Origin: Actinomycetes bacterium
GTDB lineage: Bacteria > Planctomycetota > Phycisphaerae > JAACET01
NCBI GenBank assembly: GCA_030614915.1
Contig: JAUXAG010000022.1
Coordinates: forward strand, 1 to 37,740
Direction of reading: 5' to 3'
DNA: 37,740 bases
Below the pieces are notes generated by a model. It saw nothing but the letters and a program-made list of their open reading frames with translations. It did not search any database and had not been told where the DNA came from. Position 1 is the first letter of the stretch; each line of letters starts with the position of its first letter. Made by a program: the position numbers and the translations under genes. Of the stretch, positions 1 to 8,434 are shown piece by piece.

Positions 1-447
1 AGAGATGTCCCTCCAAGAGAGGGGACAGCCGGCAATGACGATCAGCGGGGAGTCTATGGGCCGATGCTTTTTGCAGAAGACGAGCAGGCCCAGATCCTCG
101 GGCAGATCGAATCTGTCGAGAAACCCGGAATAGCCTATAAAAGCCAGGGGCAGCGATTCGATGCCTGGTTCGCCACCCCGCTCCTGATGCCAAGACTATT
201 AGCCAATCTGGCCCTTCAGGCTGGCGTACATCTTTACGCTGAACCGGGAAACGTCGTCTTTGGTTCCGGCAGACTGATTTCACTAAAGAGTGACGACACG
301 CAGGCAGTCGAATTCAAACCCAGGCCAAGCACAGAGAAGGTCGAAAACCTGCTGACCGGTGAAATGATCACGGCTTCGAACGGAGCATTCGAAATTGACC
401 TCGTCGCGAACGATCCGGTCCTGCTGAGATTACATGAGAAGCTTTAA
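1..447 (+). CDS. C-terminal part of a glycosidase-like protein (5' end outside window)
   Basis: The frame is open from base 1, so the gene starts upstream of the window; an internal ATG at 64 is in frame but need not be the start. About 148 residues are visible. The end reads like the C-terminal beta-sandwich that follows the catalytic domain in many glycoside hydrolases: a stretch around HLYAEPGN, then GRLISLKS, then VENLLTGEMI and a final LLRLHEKL, resembling the 'dressed' ending of beta-galactosidase-type enzymes. No catalytic residues can be seen. It lies 150 bases upstream of a run of same-strand sugar genes and probably belongs to that operon. The family is inferred from style, not from a diagnostic motif. 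Confidence 0.5.
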   Translation, partial: RDVPPREGTAGNDDQRGVYGPMLFAEDEQAQILGQIESVEKPGIAYKSQGQRFDAWFATPLLMPRLLANLALQAGVHLYAEPGNVVFGSGRLISLKSDDTQAVEFKPRPSTEKVENLLTGEMITASNGAFEIDLVANDPVLLRLHEKL

Positions 448-597
448 TTGCAGGAAGACAGTTTGGCTGATGAAAATGTAGAGATAGAACCAAGCAAATA
501 ACTCAAACCAGGAGCCGAAATTGTCACGCAATCTCTAATTCATGCTTGTCCCAACTTGGCTGAACCGATACAATCCGGAGGAATAGGAGAAAACAAA

Positions 598-1350
598 ATG
601 AAATATGATTTCGAGGACAAGGTGGCTGTCGTGACGGGGTCGGCACAAGGAATTGGCAGGGCGATCGCCCTAGGCTTGGCCGGGGAAGGCGCCAAGGTCG
701 TTATCGCGGACGTGGACTCTGAAAAGGCTGGTCTGCTCCAGAAAGAGATCGAAAGCCACGGACAAAACGCATTAGCAATTTTAACCGACGTCTCCGAGGT
801 GTCCAGCCTTGACAGGCTAATCGGGAAAGTGATCGACAAATACGCACGGATTGACGTTCTGGTCAACAGCGCTGGAATATGCCCGCGCACCGATTTCGAG
901 CAAATCACTGAAGACGAATGGGATAAAGTTTTGTCGGTCAACCTGAAAGGTGTTTTCTTTCTATGTCAGAAGGTTTTTGCCCACATGAAGAAAAGGAGGC
1001 AGGGCAATATGATCAACATTGCCTCCAGCGCAGGCAAAGTCGGCGGGATTCAAGTGGGAGCCCATTACTCTGCGTCTAAGGCTGCGATAATATGCCTGAC
1101 CAAAACTTTCGCTCTACATGGGGCCCCATATGGTATCCGTGTCAATGCGGTCTGCCCGGGTGTGATCGGAACGGAGATGACCATGTGCCTGCCGAGGGAA
1201 AGACTCGAGACCTATCGCAAGGTGATCCCGCTTGGGACCATCGGCACGGCAGAAGATGTGGCCAACGCGGTCTTGTTTCTGGCCTCGGACAGGTCGAACT
1301 ATATCACAGGCGAACTGATCGACGTTGACGGTGGATTGATAATGGACTGA
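598..1350 (+). CDS. SDR family NAD(P)-dependent oxidoreductase
   Basis: This 250-residue protein is a classical short-chain dehydrogenase/reductase. The N-terminal Rossmann motif TGSAQGIG is at residues 13-20, NSAG (a variant of NNAG) at about 90-93, the catalytic Ser lies in IASSAG near 144, and YSASK gives Tyr157 and Lys161. The C-terminal VDGG is also present. I chose the ATG at 598 because GGAGG/AGGAG stands just upstream and the protein then begins at the usual distance from the glycine motif; the frame stays open to 556. It is followed after 3 bases by an amidohydrolase gene. A sugar dehydrogenase making a lactone for that hydrolase is a reasonable inference (the L-fucose/L-rhamnose type of pathway), but substrate cannot be read from the sequence. 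Confidence 0.9.
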   Translation: MKYDFEDKVAVVTGSAQGIGRAIALGLAGEGAKVVIADVDSEKAGLLQKEIESHGQNALAILTDVSEVSSLDRLIGKVIDKYARIDVLVNSAGICPRTDFEQITEDEWDKVLSVNLKGVFFLCQKVFAHMKKRRQGNMINIASSAGKVGGIQVGAHYSASKAAIICLTKTFALHGAPYGIRVNAVCPGVIGTEMTMCLPRERLETYRKVIPLGTIGTAEDVANAVLFLASDRSNYITGELIDVDGGLIMD

Positions 1351-1353
1351 CTT

Positions 1354-2295
1354 GTGAGTGACAGAAAAATGATTATCGACGCCCATATGCATCTCTGGGA
1401 CAAGGTTCACGGCCAACTGGGCAATCAGAACGTCAGACCTCTGAAAGACGGTGTGATTCGGATAGGCTCGCAGAAGTATCAGGGAATGCCAAGCTGGTTT
1501 CGCGATTGTCGAAACTCTGCGGAGTTGGCAATCGCGGCCTTTGATGAAGCCGGCGTGGATGCGGCCGTGGTGACGCAAGAATACCTTGACGGGAATCAAA
1601 ATGAATACCTCTTACGGGTAGCCAGGAAGTATCCCAATCGCTTTTTCGTGCACGGCCTTATGGATTTTCGCAAACCCAGCGGCTTGAAAAAGGAGTTCTC
1701 AAGAGTAGTTAGACAGGGTTTTCGCGGCATAAAGTGCCCGGCTATGTTCCTGCCGAAGCTGCGCCGGCGGGTCCGACTTGACGAGCCGACCCTGATGGAA
1801 ATCTGGGAGCAAATGGAGGACAGGAAAATGATCCTGGCCATCGACCTGGCGCCAGGCGATATCCAAGTGAGCCAGATGAAGCAAGTTCTGCGAAGGTTTC
1901 CGAAGCTCAAGGTCGCCATCGGCCATTTTGGTATGGTCTCACACGGCAACTGGATGGCCCAGATCCGGTTGGCTGAATTCAAGAACGTTTATATCGAGTG
2001 TGGGGGCATTATCTGGCTTTTCCGGCAGGAAGGCCCGCCCTTCCGCAAGGCCCAAAATAAGATCAAACAGGTCGTGCAAACTATCGGGGCGAAGAAGATC
2101 ATGTGGGGTTCGGACTATCCGAGGACAATGGTGGATTTCACGTATCGTCAGAGCCTGGAGTTCGTGACCAAGGGCTGCGGCTTCCTGACAGCGAAGGACA
2201 AAGGGCGATTTCTGGGCGGCAATGCAGCGGCTCTTTACGGTTTCAAAGTCCGGAAAAATACGAGCGGCCCGCGGATGCATATTACAGAGCTCTGA
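1354..2295 (+). CDS. Amidohydrolase-2 family protein, possible sugar lactonase
   Basis: This 313-residue protein starts at a GTG three bases after the SDR stop, so the two are probably translated together. It has the metal-binding HxH of amidohydrolase-2 (PF04909) TIM barrels in AHMHLWD (His11, His13), a conserved histidine in IGHFG near residue 191 and the terminal Asp motif GSDYPR near residue 252. Relatives include L-fuconolactone and L-rhamnonolactone hydrolases as well as decarboxylases of the same fold. Position directly behind an SDR supports a dehydrogenase-lactonase pair: the SDR would oxidise a free sugar to its lactone and this enzyme would open it to the acid. Family assignment is firm; the lactone substrate is inference. 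Confidence 0.85.
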   Translation: MSDRKMIIDAHMHLWDKVHGQLGNQNVRPLKDGVIRIGSQKYQGMPSWFRDCRNSAELAIAAFDEAGVDAAVVTQEYLDGNQNEYLLRVARKYPNRFFVHGLMDFRKPSGLKKEFSRVVRQGFRGIKCPAMFLPKLRRRVRLDEPTLMEIWEQMEDRKMILAIDLAPGDIQVSQMKQVLRRFPKLKVAIGHFGMVSHGNWMAQIRLAEFKNVYIECGGIIWLFRQEGPPFRKAQNKIKQVVQTIGAKKIMWGSDYPRTMVDFTYRQSLEFVTKGCGFLTAKDKGRFLGGNAAALYGFKVRKNTSGPRMHITEL

Positions 2296-2311
2296 GATAA
2301 AGGACTGTTTT

Positions 2312-3184
2312 ATGGCGAAAACTAGTTTGATAAAGCTACCTTTTGCTTTTGGCGGCGGCCATATGGAGAATACGCCGGTCATTCTCGACTCCAGGCCTTT
2401 GCTGGTCGAATGCTTCCGGCCATCCGACCTACTTCCCGATGTTAAGCCTGAGGATGTGTATTGCTACATACGAGACCTGCGGACCGGCACTGAGGTGTCG
2501 CGTTTTGCCGAAAGGCACAGTTTTGTAAGCGCATTCGTCGACAATAACACACTCCATGCGTTTGCCGCCGAGTACACCGACGACTGGACGAAAAACATTT
2601 ACCGCTTCTCGTCTGAGGATCTGAAGCATTGGCGAAGGGAACTCGTGATCGCTCCGGAGGGAGAGGAGCACCTGCTGAACTCTTCGGTCTGCCGGGACGA
2701 GACGGGCTATCTGATGGCCTATGAGTCTAATCTTCCGGTGAAATTCTGTTTTAAGTTCGCCCGCTCGGCAGACTTGGTCAAGTGGGAAAAGATTGAGGAG
2801 TTGATCTTCGCCGGAACTGGTAACGAATACAGTGCCTGTCCGGTTATCCGCTATTTTTGTCCCTACTATTATGTGATCTACCTGCATGAGGCGACACCCG
2901 GACACGAAGGCTGGATATCATTTCTGGCCCGATCCCGCGACCTGATCAGTTGGGAACTGAGCCCATTGAACCCCATTCTGGAAGCCGGACCGGGAGAAGG
3001 TATCAACAACTCGGATGTAGACCTGTTTGAGTTCGAGGGAAATACCTACGTATTCTACGCGACCGGAGATCAAGAGACATGGGGTACAGTTAGGGTGGCA
3101 ATGTACGCAGGAACGATGAAGGAATTTTTCGAAAACTATTTTCCCAAACAAAGCAGAACAGAAAAGGTTAGCACGAGGAGATAG
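2312..3184 (+). CDS. GH43-like five-bladed beta-propeller glycosidase-related protein
   Basis: The 290-residue product is rich in the repeated 'SxDLxxW' blade pattern of GH43/GH117-type propellers: SSEDLKHWRREL, SADLVKWEKI and SRDLISWEL each followed by a short strand. This pattern is common in glycoside hydrolase clan F-like and GH130-like proteins. The ATG at 2312 was chosen because AAAGGA lies 7 bases upstream; the frame is open upstream to 2222 but that part overlaps the preceding gene. It follows the amidohydrolase by 16 bases and precedes the GH95-like gene by 5, so it sits inside one operon. No signal peptide is evident, suggesting cytoplasmic action on small imported oligosaccharides. 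Which glycosidic bond it cleaves, or whether it is active, cannot be told. Confidence 0.7.
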   Translation: MAKTSLIKLPFAFGGGHMENTPVILDSRPLLVECFRPSDLLPDVKPEDVYCYIRDLRTGTEVSRFAERHSFVSAFVDNNTLHAFAAEYTDDWTKNIYRFSSEDLKHWRRELVIAPEGEEHLLNSSVCRDETGYLMAYESNLPVKFCFKFARSADLVKWEKIEELIFAGTGNEYSACPVIRYFCPYYYVIYLHEATPGHEGWISFLARSRDLISWELSPLNPILEAGPGEGINNSDVDLFEFEGNTYVFYATGDQETWGTVRVAMYAGTMKEFFENYFPKQSRTEKVSTRR

Positions 3185-3189
3185 TCCTG

Positions 3190-5766
3190 ATGAAGACCTT
3201 CGCGAGCGGCCTTGTTGAGTTCGACGTGGACGGCTTTCTGTCCCAACACGACATAGTCTATCTCTCGCCACCGGAGCAAGGCTTTGAGGGGTTACATATT
3301 GGTAACGGAGATCTAGGCGCGATGTCCTGGACTCCCGGCAATCGATTACATTTTCAGATCAATAAGTGTGATACCTGGGACGACAAACCGCCGGGGATGT
3401 TCAGAGCGTGGGGCGAGCAAGAGGAGGAAGAAGCGACATCCCTTCGGCACGTTGGCCAACTCGAAATCAACCCGGGTTTTCCTCTTTTCGATTGGATGTA
3501 TTTGGAAGACTTTAAGGCAAGGCTCGACTTGGCCAAGGCTACTATCTCCTGGTTTGCCAAGGGTCCTTTGGGTGAAGTTCGGTGTAGCGCATTTGCAGCT
3601 AGTGAACCAGCTGTGTTAGCCATTCACTATCGCGACAAGCTGGCTGAGGGCACGACCAGGAGGATTCGCCTGGCCCGCTGGGGTAGCCGTGTCTTTGCTC
3701 ATTGGTACCGCTGGATACGCAGGCACCGTTACTTGGGTCCCATTGGTACTCAGTCAGGAGCCCAGGATAATGAACTCTGGATAGTCCAACCCACCGGGAG
3801 CCTGGAGTTTGCCGTGGCCTGTCGGATAGAAGGGCCTTGCGGAGCCAGCAAACGGATTAATTCCAGGTGCAGCGAATTTGAGGTAGAAGCATCAAAGGAG
3901 TGTGAGTTCTACCTTTACTTGACTGCCTGTACGAGCGAACAGACCAAAAATCCGCTGGCCAAGTGCAGAGAAACACTTGAGCATGCCCAGCGGGAAGGTT
4001 TTGAGAAGATCTCCAAAGCTCATCATTCTCACTGGAGGATGTTCTGGGAAAAATCTTTTGTCAGGCTGCCGGACGATTACCTGGAAAACCTCTGGTACGC
4101 GAATCTTTATCAGACGGCTTCTTCGTCGCAGGGTCGATACCCTCCACATTTCATAAATAGCCTCTGGTCATGGAACAGGGATATCCGGCCCTGGAATCAT
4201 TATTATCACTGGAACCAACAGCAATATACCTGGTTCCTGCATTCTTCGGGACATCCGGAACTGTTTTTACCTTATGCTCAATGGGCCAAGGAGGCCCTTC
4301 CGGGCGCCATGCACGCCGCCAAGACAAGTCGCGGTAAAGAAGGAGCCTTCTACTCCGACGTGGCCAATCGCAGAGGCGATCAGGACGAATCCACCGATGA
4401 CTGGACTGGAACAGAGAACAACCTGACCCCTGGGACACAGATCGCGGCCATGCTGTGGCAGCATTATCAATTCACCGCAGACCGCGACTATCTGGAGCAA
4501 TACGCCTATCCGGTGATGCGTGAGGTCGTGCGCTTTTACTTAGATGTGCTGGAGTTGGGCGACGACGGCCTGTTTCATATTCCCCTATCCTGTCCGTACG
4601 AGGGAACCGGAACGGTTCGTGACACGACGACAGACCTGGCATGCATACGCCAATTATTCCCTGCCTTCGTGGTTGCAGCAGAGGAACTTGGTAAGGACCC
4701 GGAGCTTCAAAGGCAAGCCAAGGATGTGGTTTCCAAACTCGCGGATTTTGTGACCATGCAAATACCCGAATACGCCAAGTTGAGCGGGGTAGGGCAAGCC
4801 GGTGAAGAAGTAATGTCCGGCGGAATTAATCTGGAAGATGGTGAGCCCTATCATGTATGGCTGCCGGATACGCCGGAAAAGAAACGGGTACTTTTTTCGT
4901 GTGCCTTTCAGATCGCACCGATCTTTCCGGCTGCCCTGGTGAGTGTCGACGACAAGGGTAGCGAGTTCTATAATTTGATGGCTCGAACCCTAAGAGCTTT
5001 TGACATGCAAGATAGTCTAGGTATCTTTGGTCAACTTATATCGGCCGCTCGTATGGGCTTTAAGGACATCCTGGCTGAGGAGCTTAGCCAATGGATAAAT
5101 AATTATCAATGGTTCCCGCAGGGACTCTTTTCATATTACAAACGAAAAACGCAATCCGGTGACGCACCTCATGCTACACGAGCATGCGAGCGAACCGCTA
5201 CCTTCCATGTCAAGATCCTGGATAAGAAAGACGGAAAGGTTACGAAAGAGGAAACAGACATTCCGCAATGGCCTTTCGCGCATTGCGGGCTTGAGGCCAG
5301 TTCCATTTTTCATACAACGGTAAATGAGATGCTTCTTCAGAGTTGTGGCAAGCGTATTCACTTGTTTCCGGCGACGCCGGACGACTGGGATTGCGCGTTT
5401 CGCCTGCATGCGAGGGGAGGGTTCGTCATCACGTCCTCCCGGAAGTCCGGCCAGGTCCGCTTTGTGACCGTTGAAAGCAGCCTTGGGAACACGTGCACAA
5501 TCGCCAGCCCTTGGCCGAAGGATGAAGACTGGCATGTGTGGGACGTTTCGGGCGATGAGGTGAAAAAGGTTGCGGGGGACAGGGGAGATATCGCCTTTGA
5601 GACAGTTGCAAGGAATTCCTATATGATTGAACTTAAAAGCGAGCCGGTTACTGAGGAAGACAAATTGAGTCTCGCCGGTAGCGTCAATCTTCAATCAAAA
5701 CATCTTAGAGAGGCAATTCTTGGCAAGAAAGGGGGCTGTGGCAGGAATAAAGGTTATGCACCATAA
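3190..5766 (+). CDS. GH95-like six-hairpin glycoside hydrolase
   Basis: This 858-residue protein has the layout of GH95-type enzymes. An N-terminal beta-sandwich domain starts with GLHIGNGDLGAMSW (about residues 34-47) followed by FQINKCDTWDD. The middle carries an (alpha/alpha)6-barrel signature with LENLWYANLYQTASSS, SLWSWNRDIRPWN and YHWNQQQYTW, and a C-terminal small beta-domain includes GGFVITSSRKSG. GH95 members are alpha-L-fucosidases and alpha-L-galactosidases; DUF5703-type relatives of unknown activity share this layout. There is no clear signal peptide. Length is in the family range. Being last of the large + strand genes and next to an SDR and a lactonase-like protein, it may release the sugar those enzymes oxidise. 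The fold is well supported; fucosidase activity is inference. Confidence 0.75.
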   Translation: MKTFASGLVEFDVDGFLSQHDIVYLSPPEQGFEGLHIGNGDLGAMSWTPGNRLHFQINKCDTWDDKPPGMFRAWGEQEEEEATSLRHVGQLEINPGFPLFDWMYLEDFKARLDLAKATISWFAKGPLGEVRCSAFAASEPAVLAIHYRDKLAEGTTRRIRLARWGSRVFAHWYRWIRRHRYLGPIGTQSGAQDNELWIVQPTGSLEFAVACRIEGPCGASKRINSRCSEFEVEASKECEFYLYLTACTSEQTKNPLAKCRETLEHAQREGFEKISKAHHSHWRMFWEKSFVRLPDDYLENLWYANLYQTASSSQGRYPPHFINSLWSWNRDIRPWNHYYHWNQQQYTWFLHSSGHPELFLPYAQWAKEALPGAMHAAKTSRGKEGAFYSDVANRRGDQDESTDDWTGTENNLTPGTQIAAMLWQHYQFTADRDYLEQYAYPVMREVVRFYLDVLELGDDGLFHIPLSCPYEGTGTVRDTTTDLACIRQLFPAFVVAAEELGKDPELQRQAKDVVSKLADFVTMQIPEYAKLSGVGQAGEEVMSGGINLEDGEPYHVWLPDTPEKKRVLFSCAFQIAPIFPAALVSVDDKGSEFYNLMARTLRAFDMQDSLGIFGQLISAARMGFKDILAEELSQWINNYQWFPQGLFSYYKRKTQSGDAPHATRACERTATFHVKILDKKDGKVTKEETDIPQWPFAHCGLEASSIFHTTVNEMLLQSCGKRIHLFPATPDDWDCAFRLHARGGFVITSSRKSGQVRFVTVESSLGNTCTIASPWPKDEDWHVWDVSGDEVKKVAGDRGDIAFETVARNSYMIELKSEPVTEEDKLSLAGSVNLQSKHLREAILGKKGGCGRNKGYAP

Positions 5767-5782
5767 CCCGGAAAGGTGCCTT

Positions 5783-5941
5783 ATGAATCCGGTGTTTCTA
5801 AGCCAGGGTGACGATCCGGTCTGGATTGGCAGATTTGTCCGCCGCTTCTACGGCCACCACAGCCTTTCTGAATTCCTCTGGGCGATGACCTGGGACTTTG
5901 ACCTGATTCAAGCGGCCCTACCGGATAAATCCAGGGGCTAA
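5783..5941 (+). CDS. Small hypothetical protein (52 aa)
   Basis: I do not recognise this protein. The ATG at 5783 has AAAGG six bases upstream and follows the GH95-like stop by 16 bases, which is the spacing seen elsewhere in this operon. The product begins MNPVFLSQGDDP and is rich in aromatic residues (Trp, Phe, Tyr), with WAMTWDFD near the C-terminus. It has no obvious membrane segment or signal peptide. The frame also stays open upstream to 5720, overlapping the preceding gene. It could be a genuine small protein, or the remaining start of a gene that has been truncated before the converging - strand cluster. Confidence 0.3.
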   Translation: MNPVFLSQGDDPVWIGRFVRRFYGHHSLSEFLWAMTWDFDLIQAALPDKSRG

Positions 5942-6035
5942 ATAAAAACATTTCCCGGGATGGTCGTGCTTTCGGCCTTCCAGCAGAATGAGCTGCCCGC
6001 GCCTATTACTGCAATTTTCATAACTCACGCTCCGT

Positions 6036-7169
6036 CTAGAGTTGGCTTTGATTCTGTAGCGTCTCTGGGCCGAAGAACACTGATGTGTGTTCTTTAGACC
6101 ACTTTTCTGCCTTGCGGAGCAGATCTTTGGCCTCGTCCTCCGTCCGGCAGAATGTTATGATGAAGAGTCCTTTTGCAGAAAGTTCACGCAAAGCCGAACG
6201 GACTTCGTTCGGCTGGATACCAATGTGAAGATTCTTCCCCGCAGCCTGCACCTTTTTCAGAACGGTCATGTAATGCAGAGGGCTCGGCTTAGAGTCGCCA
6301 GGCCCAATCTGAAGGGCTTGGAGGTTTTCAAGTTCGCACAACATGTCCACGTGTACGAAATTACGTACCCCGTCAACGTGGTACACAGCGTAATCGAGAA
6401 ACTCTAACCGCTTTTGAAGAGCCGGAAGAAATAGGTCTTCGTACATTTTCGGGGAAATCATGTAGGCAAAGTCGTTCTGAACTGCGTACAATTTCCCCGG
6501 CGCCCAGAGACCTAACCAGCAGGCCGAACCCTCGGCCACAGGATAAGTTATCTCGTAGAACCGATCGTACAAACCGCGCTGCTGCTCCACAAGATACAAT
6601 TCCGCAGCTCGTACTTCTTCCGGGCGATCAATAAGATCGTATAGCAAGCGTTCGGTGCCGCGAAGGGCCGCCAGCGTATCCCCCGTGCTACCCAAAGTGC
6701 CGATCACGGGAACGGATTTGCCCCGAGCCTCTTCTACGCCTCGACGGACCAAGGCCAACTGGAACTGCAGATTTGGATTTGATTCATCGATTTGAAGTGC
6801 CTGCCAGTCAATTTTTTCTCCAGCCAATGCCGGATGTGGTTCAACCCAGCCGGTGTCATAGTTCAACTCCACACGACAGCCCAGAAACGCAGGGTGGTCC
6901 GCATAATATGGCCATCCGCCGTGCCACATAGGGAAGGCTTCACCTCCGTAAAAAGTACGCCGATGACTCCATTCGCAGAGCTCGGAGAGATGGTCCAGGT
7001 TTGTCCAGCGTTCAAAAGGCGTATCCGGCTGGGCAGGTTGAGGGATATCCTTAGCCTCTTGTCGAATAGCAGTAACCGCCAGGCCACAGCGGCCGGTGTT
7101 CTCACCTTGCCACCAGGCGGAGTAGCGTTCCTTTACCTGCTCCCAATCTTCTTTGTATTTAAGCTTCAT
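6036..7169 (-). CDS. Uroporphyrinogen decarboxylase/MtaA-like (UroD superfamily) protein
   Basis: The 377-residue product resembles the UroD/MtaA superfamily of TIM-barrel proteins. Family-like stretches include VPVIGTLGSTGDTLAALRG, a YHVDGVRNFVHVDML block, IQIGPGD-like ALQIGPGD and the late GLFIITFCRTEDEA. The start is supported by GGAGAAACAAA immediately before the ATG. UroD-family paralogues in sugar-degradation clusters of Planctomycetota and Firmicutes are common and mostly uncharacterised; true UroD activity in haem synthesis is unlikely given the neighbours. The related methyltransferases MtaA and CmuA handle methyl-cobamides. This is the last gene of the - strand cluster. What it acts on here is unknown. 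Confidence 0.75.
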   Translation of the reverse strand: MKLKYKEDWEQVKERYSAWWQGENTGRCGLAVTAIRQEAKDIPQPAQPDTPFERWTNLDHLSELCEWSHRRTFYGGEAFPMWHGGWPYYADHPAFLGCRVELNYDTGWVEPHPALAGEKIDWQALQIDESNPNLQFQLALVRRGVEEARGKSVPVIGTLGSTGDTLAALRGTERLLYDLIDRPEEVRAAELYLVEQQRGLYDRFYEITYPVAEGSACWLGLWAPGKLYAVQNDFAYMISPKMYEDLFLPALQKRLEFLDYAVYHVDGVRNFVHVDMLCELENLQALQIGPGDSKPSPLHYMTVLKKVQAAGKNLHIGIQPNEVRSALRELSAKGLFIITFCRTEDEAKDLLRKAEKWSKEHTSVFFGPETLQNQSQL

Positions 7170-7262
7170 TTTGTTTCTCCTGTTACTCCGGATTTACCCC
7201 GTGGTTTTGCCAAAAACGCATTTTCAGTTTGTTGTCTTGATCTTCATGGCTAACCTTAGGCC

Positions 7263-8297
7263 TTATGGTTCTAGGACTACTTTGATGACGCCATCTGTCC
7301 GATTGCGCATAATCTCGACACCCTCAACAAATTCTGATAGAGCCAGGTGGTGTGTGATCAGGGGCTGAGCCGTCACTGCCCCTCTTTCGTGAAGGTCTAT
7401 CGCTTCATCCCAGACACCAGGACTGCCAAGTACGCCAAAAACCGTTATGTTGCTGACTACAAGCGGGTCAAAATCGACGCTGCACTTCGCTCCCGCAAAA
7501 AGGCCCGTCATTGCGACACGAGCACGGGGTGCGATTATCGAGGCAATATCATCCCAGACTGCCGACTTGCCGACCGCCTCAATTACAGCGTCTATCATGT
7601 GGCCGTCAGTTGCTTCCCTGACTTTGCCCAGGAGATTTTCCGTACTCACGTTGACGGTAACATCGGCGCCCAGAACTCTGCCGACGGCCAGCCGCTCGTC
7701 TCTAGTTCCAACGAGAATAACCTTTCTTGCCCCATACGCCTTGGCAGTCTGTACTGCGAAAAGACCTATCGGGCCGGGGCCCATCACAGCAACATAGTCC
7801 TCGGGACAGACACTGATCAGTTTGGTCGCATACAAAGCCACGCCGGTTGGCTCGATAAAGGCAGACTCGGCGAATTCCATCTTATTGCATTTATGCAGGA
7901 AGTGTTTGGGGAAGGAGATGTACTCGGCGCAGCCTCCGTCCCGATTCAGTATTCCAGTCTCAGTGCGAAACTGACACTGGTTATACCATCCACGAATACA
8001 ATAGCTGCAACTGCGACATCCAACGGAACATTCGCCTGTTACTCTGTCGCCTATGGAGAACTCGCTCACATTTGAGCCTAATTCCACTACTTCCCCGGAC
8101 CATTCGTGGCCCGGTATCAAAGGCAGTTGGGCCATTCCGCTGGTAAGATAAAACATTGTGCCGTCATATAGCTCCAGGTCCGTGCCACAAAGTCCGGCAG
8201 CCTTAACCTTGATAAGGACATCGTCCGGGCCGACCTGCGGCATCGGCGCGTCTTCGTATCGAACGTGTTTGCTGCCATGTATGCGAATGGCTTTCAT
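7263..8297 (-). CDS. Zinc-dependent medium-chain dehydrogenase (sorbitol/threonine dehydrogenase type)
   Basis: This 344-residue MDR protein carries the catalytic zinc ligands Cys37 (AGLCGTD) and His64-Glu65 (PGHEWSGE), and the four structural-zinc cysteines within GCRSCSYCIRGWYNQC. The NAD-binding motif is GPGPIG. The start is set by GAGGAGGTGG just upstream of the ATG. The start codon overlaps the stop of a 45-codon ORF by ATGA. Members oxidise polyols, sugar acids or hydroxy-amino acids; idonate, iditol and threonine dehydrogenases share this arrangement. It is one of three such enzymes in this 6-kb cluster, which suggests several oxidation steps on one carbohydrate. Substrate is not deducible. 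Confidence 0.9.
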   Translation of the reverse strand: MKAIRIHGSKHVRYEDAPMPQVGPDDVLIKVKAAGLCGTDLELYDGTMFYLTSGMAQLPLIPGHEWSGEVVELGSNVSEFSIGDRVTGECSVGCRSCSYCIRGWYNQCQFRTETGILNRDGGCAEYISFPKHFLHKCNKMEFAESAFIEPTGVALYATKLISVCPEDYVAVMGPGPIGLFAVQTAKAYGARKVILVGTRDERLAVGRVLGADVTVNVSTENLLGKVREATDGHMIDAVIEAVGKSAVWDDIASIIAPRARVAMTGLFAGAKCSVDFDPLVVSNITVFGVLGSPGVWDEAIDLHERGAVTAQPLITHHLALSEFVEGVEIMRNRTDGVIKVVLEP

Positions 8298-8431
8298 GAG
8301 CCCACCTCCTCAGAAGCTTCTAATAGATACAGCGGCTCACTGGCCCGCCCAGTAAACGCAACCACGGCTATGCAAATACATTTCATCATAAAACCTGCAA
8401 CAATCGCTTGGGGGTTACTCACGATAAGCAT
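8294..8431 (-). CDS. Unlisted small ORF (45 aa), translationally coupled between SDR and MDR genes
   Basis: An ATG at 8431 lies 3 bases after the stop of the upstream SDR gene, with GGAG eight bases before it inside the last SDR codons. The frame runs 45 codons and stops in an ATGA overlap with the MDR start at 8297. The product starts MLIVSNPQAIVAG and has a hydrophobic centre (IVAGFMMKCICIAVVAF) and an acidic tail ending EASEEVGS. The exact fit between two genes, with a good ribosome site at each end, argues for translation. Against it: the product matches nothing I know, and remnants of other genes occur in this cluster, so it might be leftover sequence. Confidence 0.35.
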   Translation of the reverse strand: MLIVSNPQAIVAGFMMKCICIAVVAFTGRASEPLYLLEASEEVGS

Positions 8432-8434
8432 TAG

